Below are positions 25,622 through 34,726 of a stretch of DNA of 64,000 bases, in pieces. The translations under genes were made by a program, and so were the position numbers. The notes under the pieces were generated by a model. That model saw only the letters and a list, made by a program, of their open reading frames with translations, was not told the origin of the DNA and searched no databases. Position 1 is the stretch's first letter. Every line of letters starts with the position of its first letter. The DNA is from Naumannella halotolerans (GTDB lineage: Bacteria > Actinomycetota > Actinomycetes > Propionibacteriales > Propionibacteriaceae), in the NCBI RefSeq assembly GCF_004364645.1, contig NZ_SOAW01000001.1, positions 248,001 through 312,000 on the forward strand, in the 5' to 3' direction.

Positions 25622-27048
25622 TGGCCCGACGACCCACCGACTGTTTCACCTGTGCCGAGTTGTCGGCATTCGTGGACACGGCGCTCAGCGCGGCAGAACA
25701 GGAGCAGGTGGCCGGCCACCTGGTCGGCTGCCGTACCTGTGCCGTCGAGGTGGCGTCGATGCGAGAGCTGCGCACCCTGTTGCGTGGATCCTCCTCACCG
25801 GTCAGCGCGCCGGGCGCGCTTCCCGACCGGTTGCGCGCGATCGCCGGGCCCGGCGCCGACGAACCGCTGTGGGCCCGGCCCTTCGACCGCCCCGCCGAGT
25901 CGGCCGGGTACGCCGCACTGCCCAGCAGTCGGCGATCACATCTGCACCGCCGGGTGATCACGACGACCTGCCTGTTCACCCTCCTGGCCGGCGTGGTGCT
26001 CGTGGGCTGGGTGGCTGCTCCGGCCAATCGGCAGGTGGTGGTCGATCCGACGGTCGACGCACGTACCGGATTCGCCACCGCACTGGCACAGATGCCACTG
26101 GCGAACGTGGCCGTGGGGGCGGTGGCAGCCGATCCCTCGGTGCCGCAGCAGGCCGGGCCGGCCAGCGCCGGCGGGCCGAGCGCCGAGGAGGTGGCCCTGA
26201 GCGAACTCGGTTCCGATTGCCTGCGCTTCCTGCAGGAGGCCCAGGCCGCGACTGCCGACCTGGCGGTGAACGGTGTGCAGACCGTCGAACATCGCGACGG
26301 GACCGGTTGGCGCAGCGGCACCGTGGAGGTGGCCAACCTGCCCGGTTTCGGTACCGCGCTGGATCTCGGCGGGAGCGCCGGATTCACCCCGAGCACCGAG
26401 CAGCCGTTGTTGGAACTGGCCTCCTTCGGTTCCTACGAGCTGGGTTGCACCGCGAACGCCGGACGGGTGGCCGGTCGTTCGGCCTCGGTGGTCGAGGCGA
26501 CCAGCGAATCCGGGACGACCACGCGGTGGTGGCTGGATTCGGAGACCGGATACCCGCTGTGGACCGATCGGTTCACCGACGGACAGCTGGTCTCCCGGGC
26601 CGGATTCAGCAGCGTTGCCATCGGCAAGGCGATCGAGATCAGTGACGCAGCCAGCCCGACCCAGGATCTGGGCGAGGCCGGGGAGGTACCGAGCCTCGGC
26701 GAGTTGCCACTGCTGACGGTCAGCGGTGACGGGGACGGCACGATCGAGAGTGTCTACGGCGACGGCATGATCACCCTGCTGGTCAGCCAGCAGGTCGGCA
26801 CGCTGGTCCCGGGCGACTCGATGGCCTTCGACGCCGAGCGCGGTGTGCACCAGGCCGTCGACGGCGCCGTCACGGTCTACGCCTGGCAGTCCGGCGACCA
26901 GGTCTGGACGGTGGTCACCGACGGCTCGACCGAATTGGCCGACGAGGTCAGTGGGGCATTGCCGCATGAGGAACCGACCGAGGCGAATGTCGTCGACCGC
27001 GTTGTCTCGGGTCTGGTCTGGATCGGCGCCAGGTTCGGTATCCGGTGA
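25621..27048 (+). CDS. rseA: Anti-sigma factor with zinc-binding ASD and RseB-like outer domain
   Basis: This 475-residue protein is far longer than M. tuberculosis RseA (about 154). The cytoplasmic N-terminus has the zinc-associated anti-sigma motif H33-x3-C37-x2-C40, preceded by C8 and C11. One membrane helix lies at about residues 112-131. The outer part from about 190 shows a MucB/RseB-like pattern: WWLDSETGYPLWTDRFTDGQ and SRAGFSSVAIG. I infer that it holds SigE at the membrane and senses envelope signals itself. It starts inside the sigE stop and ends inside the htrA GTG start, so the three genes are translationally coupled. Confidence 0.85.
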   Translation: MARRPTDCFTCAELSAFVDTALSAAEQEQVAGHLVGCRTCAVEVASMRELRTLLRGSSSPVSAPGALPDRLRAIAGPGADEPLWARPFDRPAESAGYAALPSSRRSHLHRRVITTTCLFTLLAGVVLVGWVAAPANRQVVVDPTVDARTGFATALAQMPLANVAVGAVAADPSVPQQAGPASAGGPSAEEVALSELGSDCLRFLQEAQAATADLAVNGVQTVEHRDGTGWRSGTVEVANLPGFGTALDLGGSAGFTPSTEQPLLELASFGSYELGCTANAGRVAGRSASVVEATSESGTTTRWWLDSETGYPLWTDRFTDGQLVSRAGFSSVAIGKAIEISDAASPTQDLGEAGEVPSLGELPLLTVSGDGDGTIESVYGDGMITLLVSQQVGTLVPGDSMAFDAERGVHQAVDGAVTVYAWQSGDQVWTVVTDGSTELADEVSGALPHEEPTEANVVDRVVSGLVWIGARFGIR

Positions 27049-28595
27049 CCGGCCCGCGCCCTCACCAGTCCGATGAGCACTGGCGTCCGCTCTCGGGCGA
27101 GGGAACCGACGCAGGCTTCTTCGGCAACTCCGTCCACGGCGGCCAGGACCAGGCCTCCGGTACGGGCGGCCCTGCGGGATCGCCGTTCGGCGGTACGGAT
27201 GGCCCGGCTCCGGGCTACCGTTCGGCCTACGTCCGATCGGGGAACGACGTACCCGGTTCGACCTCCGGGGTCGGCATGGGCGGCCCCCAGTCCGATCCCC
27301 GCCAGCAGTCCGATTCCCGGCAGCAGTCCAATTCCCGGCAGCAGATGAACTCGGCGGGCTGGGGTCGTGGCCCCGGGTACGCCTCGGCGCCGGTCCAGCC
27401 GACCCGCCAGCAGAATCCCTGGTCGGCCCCGACGCCGACGGTGGCCGACCGGCAATGGGCCGCGCGTTCGGCTGAACCGGCGACCGTACCGACGGTCCGG
27501 TCGCGCCGCGGGGTCGTCCTCGCCACCGTGATCACCGCGCTGGTGGTCGGCGCGGGCGCCGGCGCCGGGGGAGCCTGGTGGGGTGCCCGCAGTGTGACCG
27601 GACAGGGCAGCGCTCAACCGGTCATCAGCACCTCCTCGCCGAACGACGAGACCGGTTCGGCCGAGCAGGGGGAACGCGCCGAGAACCCGCCGGCCAACGG
27701 CAACATCGCCGAGATCGCCGACCGGGTGGTTCCCTCCACCGTCACCATCGGACTCAGCGGTGGTGGCACCGGATCGGGCTTCGTGATCGACGACTCCGGC
27801 CTGATCATGACCAACAACCACGTCATCTCGACCGGTGGCTCGATCAGCGTCGAGTACGCCGACGGCACCCGCAGCCCGGCCGAGGTGGTCGGTGGCAGCC
27901 CCGCCTACGACATCGCCGTGATCCGGGTCGACCCGCCCGAGGGACTGACCGCCCTGCCGATCGGCGATCCCGAACAACTTCGGGTCGGTGATCAGACCGT
28001 CGCCGTCGGCGCGCCACTGGGACTCGGGGGCACCGTCACCTCCGGCATCGTCTCCTCGCTGAACCGGCCGGTGGCCGTCGGCGGGCAGAGCGACGGCGGC
28101 AGCGAAAGCTCCCAGGCCTATCTCGATGCCATCCAGACCGACGCGGCGATCAATCCCGGCAACTCCGGCGGCCCGCTGGTCAACGCCTCCGGGCAGGTCG
28201 TCGGGGTGAACTCGGCGATCCTCAGCCTGGGAGGAGGGGCCGAGGGCCAAGGAGGCAATATCGGCGTCGGGTTCGCCATCGGCATCGATCAGGCGATGGC
28301 CGTCGGTGAGGAACTGGTCGCAACGGGACGGTCGAGCTATCCGGTGATCGGGGCCAGCGTCACCACCGCCCAGGACGGCAGCGGTGTCCTGCTGCAGGAG
28401 GTGACCCCGGGCGGGCCGGCCGCTGCGGCAGGGCTGAGCGCCGGTGATGTGGTGACTGCGGTCAATGGTCAACCGGTCACCGAACAGGTGGAGTTGATCG
28501 TGAAGATCCGGGCCGAGCGCCCCGGGGACGAGATCACCCTGAACATCCAGGGCAGGGGCGAGGTGCGCGTGGTCCTCGGCGGCGTGCAGGAGTGA
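27045..28595 (+). CDS. htrA: HtrA-type serine protease with PDZ domain
   Basis: This 516-residue membrane-anchored protease/chaperone has a long cytoplasmic N-terminus (about 150 residues, Gly/Ser/Gln rich, with an 18-base repeat), one membrane helix at about 156-176, a trypsin-like domain and a C-terminal PDZ domain. The triad is visible: His in TNNHVIS (about 258), Asp in YDIAVIRVD (about 288), Ser in NPGNSGGPL (about 374). The PDZ domain (VLLQEVTPGGPAAAAGL) spans about 420-510. The GTG at 27045 overlaps the rseA stop. In this operon it probably degrades damaged envelope proteins or controls the anti-sigma factor. Confidence 0.94.
   Translation: MTGPRPHQSDEHWRPLSGEGTDAGFFGNSVHGGQDQASGTGGPAGSPFGGTDGPAPGYRSAYVRSGNDVPGSTSGVGMGGPQSDPRQQSDSRQQSNSRQQMNSAGWGRGPGYASAPVQPTRQQNPWSAPTPTVADRQWAARSAEPATVPTVRSRRGVVLATVITALVVGAGAGAGGAWWGARSVTGQGSAQPVISTSSPNDETGSAEQGERAENPPANGNIAEIADRVVPSTVTIGLSGGGTGSGFVIDDSGLIMTNNHVISTGGSISVEYADGTRSPAEVVGGSPAYDIAVIRVDPPEGLTALPIGDPEQLRVGDQTVAVGAPLGLGGTVTSGIVSSLNRPVAVGGQSDGGSESSQAYLDAIQTDAAINPGNSGGPLVNASGQVVGVNSAILSLGGGAEGQGGNIGVGFAIGIDQAMAVGEELVATGRSSYPVIGASVTTAQDGSGVLLQEVTPGGPAAAAGLSAGDVVTAVNGQPVTEQVELIVKIRAERPGDEITLNIQGRGEVRVVLGGVQE
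27303..27344 (+). repeat. 18-base tandem repeat inside htrA
   Basis: Two near-identical 18-base units (27303-27320 and 27321-27338, one mismatch) and a partial third encode QQSDSR-QQSNSR-QQ in the disordered cytoplasmic tail. A degenerate copy precedes them. Copy number may vary between strains. Confidence 0.7.
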
Positions 28596-28650
28596 GTCGC
28601 CCGGGCCATTTCGCTCCGGTTGCCCAGCACCGGGGCCGGGGGCGATGACG

Positions 28651-28656
28651 TAAGGT
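28651..28656 (+). promoter_or_regulatory. -10 element for leaderless tatB
   Basis: TAAGGT is followed by TGCGCC and ATG at 28663 (six bases); no Shine-Dalgarno is present. tatB can thus be transcribed apart from the sigE-htrA operon. Confidence 0.65.
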
Positions 28657-28662
28657 TGCGCC

Positions 28663-29205
28663 ATGGGTTTGGGCGCGGCTGAGATCGCCGTTCTGGTGAT
28701 CCTCGCGGTGGTCCTGTTCGGGCCGGAGAAGCTTCCCGGTATCGCCCGGAAGGCAGCACGAGTGCTGCGCTATGTTCGCACGATCGCCAATGACGCCACC
28801 GGCCAGATCCGTCGCGAACTCGGCCCGGACTACGCCGACTTCGATGTCCGTGACCTGAACCCGAGGACCTTCGTCGCCAAACACCTCCTCAGTGACGTCG
28901 AACCGATCGTCGCCGACGTGAAGAAGAGCTTCGAGGATGTGGACACCCTGGGTCGGGAAACCAGCCGGGACATGAAGCGGGCACTCGGCTCGAATTCGTC
29001 GAGCCCCACCCCGCGAACCTCCCCGGGGCGCACGAGATCCTCGATGACAGGTTCAACCGCGGCGAAGGCGGCGGCCACCACGGTCGGGGCCACGGCCGCG
29101 GCCGAGGGCACCCAGGTGGCGGTGGCAGCTCGCCCCGATTTCGAGGAGACGACGGTGGCCTTCGCCACGACCACCACGATTCCGTGGGATCACGAAGCCA
29201 CCTGA
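28663..29205 (+). CDS. tatB: Twin-arginine translocase subunit TatB
   Basis: This 180-residue protein has the TatA/B fold: a membrane helix at residues 4-20, the FGPEKLP hinge, and an amphipathic helix (GIARKAARVLRYVRTI). The length and the long polar C-terminus, rich in Ala, Thr and Ser, favour TatB over TatA. Its position next to sigE-rseA-htrA matches mycobacterial tatB (Rv1224). It recruits folded precursors to TatC in the cytoplasmic membrane. It converges on mrp with a hairpin between. Confidence 0.92.
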   Translation: MGLGAAEIAVLVILAVVLFGPEKLPGIARKAARVLRYVRTIANDATGQIRRELGPDYADFDVRDLNPRTFVAKHLLSDVEPIVADVKKSFEDVDTLGRETSRDMKRALGSNSSSPTPRTSPGRTRSSMTGSTAAKAAATTVGATAAAEGTQVAVAARPDFEETTVAFATTTTIPWDHEAT

Positions 29206-29211
29206 GGCTTC

Positions 29212-29228
29212 TCGGCCCACCGGGCCGA
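29212..29228. terminator. Hairpin between convergent tatB and mrp
   Basis: TCGGCCC and GGGCCGA form a 7-bp stem around ACC in the 23-base gap between the two stops. Confidence 0.5.
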
Positions 29229-30401
29229 TCAGCGACCCACCGGGCTGAGACCGAGCTGTCGACCGGCCAGGTTCCGGCCGCGTGAATCCAGTTGGGCTGC
29301 CAGATCGGCCAGGGCCACCGCCGCCGGTTCGGTCGGGTCGGCGACCACGGGCGAACCGATGTCACCACCGTGGCGAAGGGCGGTGTCGAGAGGGATCTGG
29401 GCGAGCAGCTCGATCGGGTAGCCCAGCCGTGTGCTCAGGGTCTGCGCCACCTGACGGCCGCCGCCGCTGCCGAAGACGTCGTGGCGGTGGGTGGATCCGC
29501 AGTGCGGGCAGGTGACCTCCAGATAGGCCATGTTCTCGACCACCCCGACGACCCGCTGGTTCATCATCGAGGCCATGGTGCCGGCCCGCTCGGCAACCTC
29601 GGCGGCTGCCTGTTGCGGGGTGGTCACGACGAGCACTTCGGCGTTCGGCAACTTCTGCCCGATCGAGATCTGCACATCACCGGTGCCCGGGGGCAGGTCG
29701 AGCAACAGGTAGTCCAGGTCACCCCAGTACACATCGGCCAGCATCTGCTGCAGTGCGCGGTCCAGGATCGGTCCGCGCCAGGCGACCACCTGGTCCTTGC
29801 GCGGTTTCAGCATGCCGATGCTGATCACCTTCATGCCCATCGCCGGGACCGGCAGGATCATGTCATCGACACTGGTCGGGCGAGCGTCGGAGACCCCCAA
29901 CATGGTGGGGATCGAGTGCCCGTAGATATCGGCATCGAGGACGCCGACCGAGCGGCCGGCGGCGGCCAGCGCGTAGGCCAGGTTGACCGTCACCGAGGAC
30001 TTGCCGACGCCGCCCTTGCCGGAGGCGACCGCGATCACCTTGGTCAGCGAGTCGGGGCGGGCGAAGGGGATCTCGCGGTCGTTGGAGGGGCCGCGCAGCA
30101 GGGTCTTCAGCTCGGCGCGCTGCTCATCGCTCATCACACCCAGGTCGACGCTCACCGGGCCCGTTCCGGCCACCCCGGCGACGGCCTTGGTCACATCCTT
30201 GGTCAAGGTGTCCTTCATCGGACATCCCGCGACGGTCAGCAGCAACTCCACCCGGACCGAGGAGTCCTCGGCGATGTCGACCGATTTCAGCATCCCGAGT
30301 TCGGTGATCGGGCGGCGGATCTCGGGATCGATGACCGAACCGAGGGCCTTCTCGACCGGGGACAGCAGCGGGTGGTCAGGAGTGTTGGACTGCACGGACA
30401 T
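29229..30401 (-). CDS. mrp: Mrp/NBP35-type iron-sulphur carrier ATPase
   Basis: This 390-residue P-loop protein is predicted to carry and deliver Fe-S clusters. The N-terminal 100 residues are a MIP18/DUF59 domain (VIDPEIRRPITELGM, AGCPMKD). The deviant Walker A AVASGKGGVGKSSVTVNLA lies near residue 130, and the CPHCG motif near 295 would bridge a cluster between two subunits. The ATG at 30401 is placed by TAGGCT seven bases upstream. Synteny with M. tuberculosis mrp (Rv1229c) supports the call. It is transcribed apart from the DUF1003 gene, which ends 170 bases upstream. Confidence 0.93.
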   Translation of the reverse strand: MSVQSNTPDHPLLSPVEKALGSVIDPEIRRPITELGMLKSVDIAEDSSVRVELLLTVAGCPMKDTLTKDVTKAVAGVAGTGPVSVDLGVMSDEQRAELKTLLRGPSNDREIPFARPDSLTKVIAVASGKGGVGKSSVTVNLAYALAAAGRSVGVLDADIYGHSIPTMLGVSDARPTSVDDMILPVPAMGMKVISIGMLKPRKDQVVAWRGPILDRALQQMLADVYWGDLDYLLLDLPPGTGDVQISIGQKLPNAEVLVVTTPQQAAAEVAERAGTMASMMNQRVVGVVENMAYLEVTCPHCGSTHRHDVFGSGGGRQVAQTLSTRLGYPIELLAQIPLDTALRHGGDIGSPVVADPTEPAAVALADLAAQLDSRGRNLAGRQLGLSPVGR

Positions 30402-30408
30402 GACCCCA

Positions 30409-30414
30409 AGCCTA
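30409..30414 (-). promoter_or_regulatory. -10 element for leaderless mrp
   Basis: TAGGCT on the minus strand, then TGGGGTC and ATG at 30401 (seven bases). The same hexamer precedes the O-methyltransferase gene. Confidence 0.65.
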
Positions 30415-30570
30415 GGTGCGGTGCCCCTCGGAGACCTACTCCGAACGGTGTGCGGTTGACCTCACGGGCGAGCCATCGATCTGTGTCGTGCCACGGGACC
30501 ATCCCCCGACCCGACGCAGTTCGGGAGCGGCCTTCGTCGAGCAGTGGGGTCCTGGCCCGGGACGGGTCGA

Positions 30571-31128
30571 TCAGCGGTCGTCCTCGCCGCTTTCCTCGGT
30601 CACCCCCGTCTTCTGCCGATCGGCCTCGGCCTGTTCGGCGATCGCTTCGCGAAGCTCGCGGCGGATGAAGTCACGGGTGGCCAGCTCACCGACGTTCATC
30701 CGGACCGAGGCGATCTCCCTGGCCAGGAAGTCCATGTCGGCCCGGCTCTGGGCGGCCTGGCGACGATCCTGTTCGACGCTGATCCGGTCCCGTGCCTCCT
30801 GCCGATTTTGTGCCAGCAGGATCAACGGTGCGGCATAGGAGGCCTGCAGTGACAGGGCCAGGGTGAGGAAGATGAAGGGGAACTCGTCGAATCGCAGACT
30901 CGGCGGCATCAACACGTTCCACAGCACCCAGCTGATGATGATCAAGGTCATCCACAGCAGGAAGCTGGGCGTACCCATGAACCGGGCGAAGCCCTCGGCG
31001 AACTGGCCGAAGGAATCGGCGTCCAGTTTCAGGTTCGGCAACCGCCGGGTCTGTCGCCCGGGGGTGTTCAGCCGTTCGCGGTCGGCCCTTTCCCGGCGGG
31101 TCGCCCGTTCGGCGTCGCGTTCACTCAT
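30571..31128 (-). CDS. DUF1003 membrane protein
   Basis: This 185-residue protein has a basic N-terminal tail, two membrane helices (about residues 55-77 and 85-107), and the DUF1003 signature LQASYAAPLILLAQNRQ followed by RDRISVEQDRRQA. A long charged C-terminal helix is probably coiled coil. The ATG overlaps the stop of the MgtE_N/CBS gene (ATGA), so the two are co-translated. Members of this family accompany MgtE-like proteins in many actinobacteria; the function is unknown. Confidence 0.88.
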   Translation of the reverse strand: MSERDAERATRRERADRERLNTPGRQTRRLPNLKLDADSFGQFAEGFARFMGTPSFLLWMTLIIISWVLWNVLMPPSLRFDEFPFIFLTLALSLQASYAAPLILLAQNRQEARDRISVEQDRRQAAQSRADMDFLAREIASVRMNVGELATRDFIRRELREAIAEQAEADRQKTGVTEESGEDDR

Positions 31129-32450
31129 CGCTCACCTCCGCTGCGCTGCCACTCGTCCCGGTCGTTCGCCAGGTCCTCGCTCACCTCGGCCTGTCGGTCG
31201 TCGGTCTCCGGGTCGAAACCGTCCATCCCGCGGCCGCGCCAGTCCTCGGGCAGCATGTGGTCGATCACATCATCGACCGTGACCGCGCCGAGCAGCCGTT
31301 TGTGCTCGTCGACCACCGGCGCGTTCACCAGGTTGTAGGTGGCGAAGTAGCGGCTGACCCGGGCCAACGGATACTCGGTCTCCAACGGCTCCAGGTCGGT
31401 GGCGATCAACTCCGAGACCAGGGTCGAGGGAGGTTCGCGGAGCAGCCGCTGGATGTGCACGCCGCCGATGAACCGCCCGGTGGGCACCTCCATCGGCGGC
31501 CGGCAGATGTAGACCATGCCGGCCAGCGCCGGTGTCAGCTCCTCATTGCGTACCCGCGCCAGGGCATCGGCGACCGTGTCGTCGGGGGAGAGGATCACCG
31601 GTTCGGTGGTCATCATGCCGCCGGCGGTCTCGTCGGCATAGGTCATCAACTGCCGGATGCCCTCGGCGTCCTGGTCCTCCATCCGGGCGAGCAACTGCTC
31701 GGCGATGTCGGGCGCCAGTTCCTTGATCAGGTCGGCGGCATCGTCGGGGTTCATCTCGACCAGGATGTCGCTGGCACGCTCGGCATCGAGCAACGAGATC
31801 AACTGCACCTGCTCGTCCTCGGGCAACTCCTCCAGTGCCGAGGCCAGCCGCTCGTCGTCCAGGGAGGCGACCACCTCGGCCCGCCGCTGCGGGTCCAGGT
31901 CGTGCAGGGTACGGGCGACATCGGCGGCGTGCATGTCCTGCAGTTCGGCCAACAACTGGTCGGTCGCCTGCTCACCCCGGCCCAGGTCGACGATCTCACT
32001 CCAGTCCGCGATCACCACGTGCTGGCGACGTCCCAACCTGCGGGGCCGGGACAGGTCGACCAGCGCGATCTCCGACAGTGCCCACTCGCGGTTGCGCAGC
32101 ATCTTCATCGCGACGTCGAAGATCCGGTAACGGCCGTCCTTGCCACGCCATCGGACATCGGAGTCGAACAGGTCGTCGACCACCAGGGTCTCGCTGTTGC
32201 GTCGCTGGAAGCGGCGGGTGTTGATGACACCGCTGGTGGCCACCTGAGCCGGGTCGAATGCCGAGATCCGCGCGATCGAGATGAAGATCTGCTGCCGGGC
32301 GAACAGTTCCACCACCAGGCCGCGGACCCGTGGGGGAGTCCCGACGCGGCCGAACTGGATCACCACATCGCGGACCTTCCCCAACTGGTCACCGTCGGGG
32401 TCGACGACGGGCAGCCCGCGCAGGCGGGAGATGAATACCGAGGTCGTCAT
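31125..32450 (-). CDS. Soluble PRC-barrel/MgtE_N/CBS protein
   Basis: This 441-residue protein has a PRC-barrel-like N-terminus (RLRGLPVVDPDGDQLGKVRDVV), an MgtE N-terminal helical domain near 180-290 (repeats such as LHDLDPQRRAEVVASLDDE and LLDAERASDILVEMNPDDA), and a CBS pair near 295-415. The magnesium channel helices of true MgtE are missing, so it cannot be a transporter alone. It may be a magnesium or nucleotide sensor that works with its DUF1003 partner. ATG at 32450 is the conserved-looking start; longer frames begin beyond the promoter. I recall Rv1232c has the same build. Confidence 0.85.
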   Translation of the reverse strand: MTTSVFISRLRGLPVVDPDGDQLGKVRDVVIQFGRVGTPPRVRGLVVELFARQQIFISIARISAFDPAQVATSGVINTRRFQRRNSETLVVDDLFDSDVRWRGKDGRYRIFDVAMKMLRNREWALSEIALVDLSRPRRLGRRQHVVIADWSEIVDLGRGEQATDQLLAELQDMHAADVARTLHDLDPQRRAEVVASLDDERLASALEELPEDEQVQLISLLDAERASDILVEMNPDDAADLIKELAPDIAEQLLARMEDQDAEGIRQLMTYADETAGGMMTTEPVILSPDDTVADALARVRNEELTPALAGMVYICRPPMEVPTGRFIGGVHIQRLLREPPSTLVSELIATDLEPLETEYPLARVSRYFATYNLVNAPVVDEHKRLLGAVTVDDVIDHMLPEDWRGRGMDGFDPETDDRQAEVSEDLANDRDEWQRSGGER

Positions 32451-32515
32451 GCTCACCGACGCAGCGTACCGCGCCGACGGCCGTCTCGACCGCGGACGCA
32501 ATTCAGCGGGAGCGC

Positions 32516-32521
32516 TAGATT
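32516..32521 (+). promoter_or_regulatory. -10 of the general stress protein gene
   Basis: TAGATT lies 33 bases before the ATG and is followed by a normal leader with AGGAGG at 32544-32549. It shows that the window also contains ordinary led promoters. Confidence 0.5.
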
Positions 32522-32554
32522 GGGAACTGGTCACAAGCAGCTCAGGAGGCAGTC

Positions 32555-33061
32555 ATGTCGATGAATCAGCCGGGAAAGCTCGGTTCCCTGTTCGAGTTGG
32601 AGTTCCCCCAGTCGGTCGGTGTCTACGACAAGTACGAGCAGGCGCAGAAGGCCGTCGACTTCCTCGCCGACAAGAAGTTCGCGGTCCAGAACCTCGCGAT
32701 CGTCGGCACCGAACTGCGGTCGATCGAACGGGTGCTCGGCCGCAAGAGCTGGGGGTCGGTGATCCAGCAGGGAATCCTCAGCGGCATCAGCACCGGTCTG
32801 CTGGTCGGCCTGGTGATGGTCATCTTCGGTGAACCGGCGCAGCTGCTGGCGATCCTGCTGACCGCACTGGGGATCGGCATCGTGATCGGGCTGATCTTCG
32901 CCGTGATCACCTATGCCATGAGCGGCGGCCAGCGGGACTTCAACTCGGTCAGCCAGATCGTCGCCACCAAGTACGAGGTGCTGAGTGAGCACAAGGTGGC
33001 CCAGCAGGCCCGTGACCTGCTGGCCGAACTGCCCGGAGAACGCGCCCGCATGTTCGAGTGA
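32555..33061 (+). CDS. General stress protein-like membrane protein (YflT domain)
   Basis: This 168-residue protein has an N-terminal domain resembling Bacillus YflT/GSP17M (VGVYDKYEQAQKAVDFLADK, VQNLAIVGTELR). Two close membrane helices at about residues 72-93 and 97-119 follow, then a short C-terminal domain. A membrane-linked stress role is inferred from the family; mycobacterial Rv1234 is a similar neighbour of the MgtE_N gene. AGGAGG five bases before the ATG fixes the start. Confidence 0.85.
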   Translation: MSMNQPGKLGSLFELEFPQSVGVYDKYEQAQKAVDFLADKKFAVQNLAIVGTELRSIERVLGRKSWGSVIQQGILSGISTGLLVGLVMVIFGEPAQLLAILLTALGIGIVIGLIFAVITYAMSGGQRDFNSVSQIVATKYEVLSEHKVAQQARDLLAELPGERARMFE

Positions 33062-33092
33062 GCCCCCGTCGGGGACTTGGTCGGCAGGAACC

Positions 33093-34586
33093 TCAGGCAG
33101 GGTCCTTCGACTGTGCCAGCAGGGGCGCCATCCAGGCCTCGACCTCCTCGGCGCTCCGCGGCAGAGCCGCGGAGAGATTCTCGTTGCCGTCGGCGGTGAT
33201 CAGGATGTCGTCCTCGATCCGTACCCCGATCCCACGCAGTTCCGGCGGTACCAGCAGGTCGTTCGCCCGCAGGTAGATCCCCGGTTCCACGGTGATGATC
33301 ATGCCCGGCTCCAGGACGCCCTCGCGATAGTTCTCGTTCCGGGCCTGGGCGCAGTCGTGGACATCGATGCCCAGGTGATGTGAGGTGCCGTGCACCATCC
33401 AGCGGCGATGCTGGCCACCGGTGTGCGGATCCAGGGATTCCTCGGCGCTGACCGGCAGCAGACCCCATTCGGCCAGGTACTTCGCCACCACCGCGATCGA
33501 GGCGGCATGCACATCGGAGAACTTCGCGCCCGGCCGGGCGGCGTCGATCCCCGCCTGCTGCGCCTCCAGGACCGCGTCGTAGACCTGGCGTTGAGCTGCG
33601 GAGAAGGTGCCGCCGACCGGCAGGGTACGGGTGACATCGGCGGTGTAGAGGGAGTCCAGCTCGACCCCGGCATCGAGTAGCAGCAGGTCACCGGGGCGCA
33701 GGTCGCCGTCGTTGCGGATCCAGTGCAGGGTGTTGGCGTGATCACCGGCAGCAGCGATCGTCCCGTACCCGACGTCGTTGCCGGCGTGCCGGGCGTGGAG
33801 ACCGAAGACGCCTTCGACCCAGCGTTCGCCGCGGCCCCGGCGCACGGCATCGGGCAGGTCGCCGACCACCGCGGTGAACCCGGTCGCGGTCTCGGCGCAG
33901 GCCCGGCGCAGCTGGTCGCGCTCGAACTCGTCCTTGATCAGCCGCAACTCCGACAGTGCGACCAGCAACTCCTCGTCGATCTCGGCGGCGCCGTTGCGGT
34001 CGGCCCTGGCCCGCAGTTCGTCGACCAGTGCGGTGATGGCCGGATCCGCCTCCCGCAGCACCCGGATGGTGACGGTGTCGGCGTTCTTCTCCAGCGCGTG
34101 GGCGAGATCGTCGATCGGCGCGGTCGGCAACCCGGTGATCGTGCCCATCTCGGTCAACGACTCCCGCTGGCCGACCCACATCTCGCCATACCGGGCGTCG
34201 GCGTAGAACTCCTCGGAATCGCGCGGGGCCCGAGGCTTGAAGTAGAGCGTGGGCTCGTGACCGTCGCCGACCGGCTCCAGCACGAGCACCGCGTCGGGTT
34301 CCCGGTCCGCCCCCAGGCCGGTGAGCCAGGCGAAGGCCGAGTGCGGGCGGAACCGGAAGTCGGTGTCATTGGCACGGACCTTCAACGGGCCTGCCGGGAT
34401 CACCAGCCGGTCACCGGTGAAGAGCTCGGAGACCCGTACCCGCCGGGCCGGGGTGAACTCCGAGGCAGGCAGTGGGGTGATCGACGAGGAGTCGTAGTCG
34501 GCCCAGCCGGTGGGGATGAAGGCCTTGAACGCATCGGAGAACCGAGGCGTCCGGTTCGGCTGATCTGTCTGTTCCTGGTCGTTCAT
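33093..34586 (-). CDS. pepP: Xaa-Pro aminopeptidase (M24B)
   Basis: This 497-residue enzyme releases N-terminal residues that precede proline. The N-terminal AMP_N domain covers about residues 40-170. The C-terminal pita-bread domain carries the dinuclear metal ligands: LLLDAGVELDSLYTADVTRT, HGTSHHLGIDVHD, TVEPGIYL and GIGVRIEDD. Length is usual for actinobacterial PepP. ATG at 34586 follows GAGGAG on the minus strand; a 19-residue upstream extension is open but unsupported. It works downstream of the peptide importer and PepN in peptide use. Confidence 0.93.
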   Translation of the reverse strand: MNDQEQTDQPNRTPRFSDAFKAFIPTGWADYDSSSITPLPASEFTPARRVRVSELFTGDRLVIPAGPLKVRANDTDFRFRPHSAFAWLTGLGADREPDAVLVLEPVGDGHEPTLYFKPRAPRDSEEFYADARYGEMWVGQRESLTEMGTITGLPTAPIDDLAHALEKNADTVTIRVLREADPAITALVDELRARADRNGAAEIDEELLVALSELRLIKDEFERDQLRRACAETATGFTAVVGDLPDAVRRGRGERWVEGVFGLHARHAGNDVGYGTIAAAGDHANTLHWIRNDGDLRPGDLLLLDAGVELDSLYTADVTRTLPVGGTFSAAQRQVYDAVLEAQQAGIDAARPGAKFSDVHAASIAVVAKYLAEWGLLPVSAEESLDPHTGGQHRRWMVHGTSHHLGIDVHDCAQARNENYREGVLEPGMIITVEPGIYLRANDLLVPPELRGIGVRIEDDILITADGNENLSAALPRSAEEVEAWMAPLLAQSKDPA

Positions 34587-34726
34587 CCTCAATCTCTCCT
34601 CAACCCGGTGACAGCTGCCACCATGACGGCTCGGTGTCGCCACCCGACCATTCGATCATAGGTCGCCGATCGGTGGCAGGCTGGTGGCAGAGGGCCGCGA
34701 GGCCGGTGAGGAGTGAGGGACGAGCG

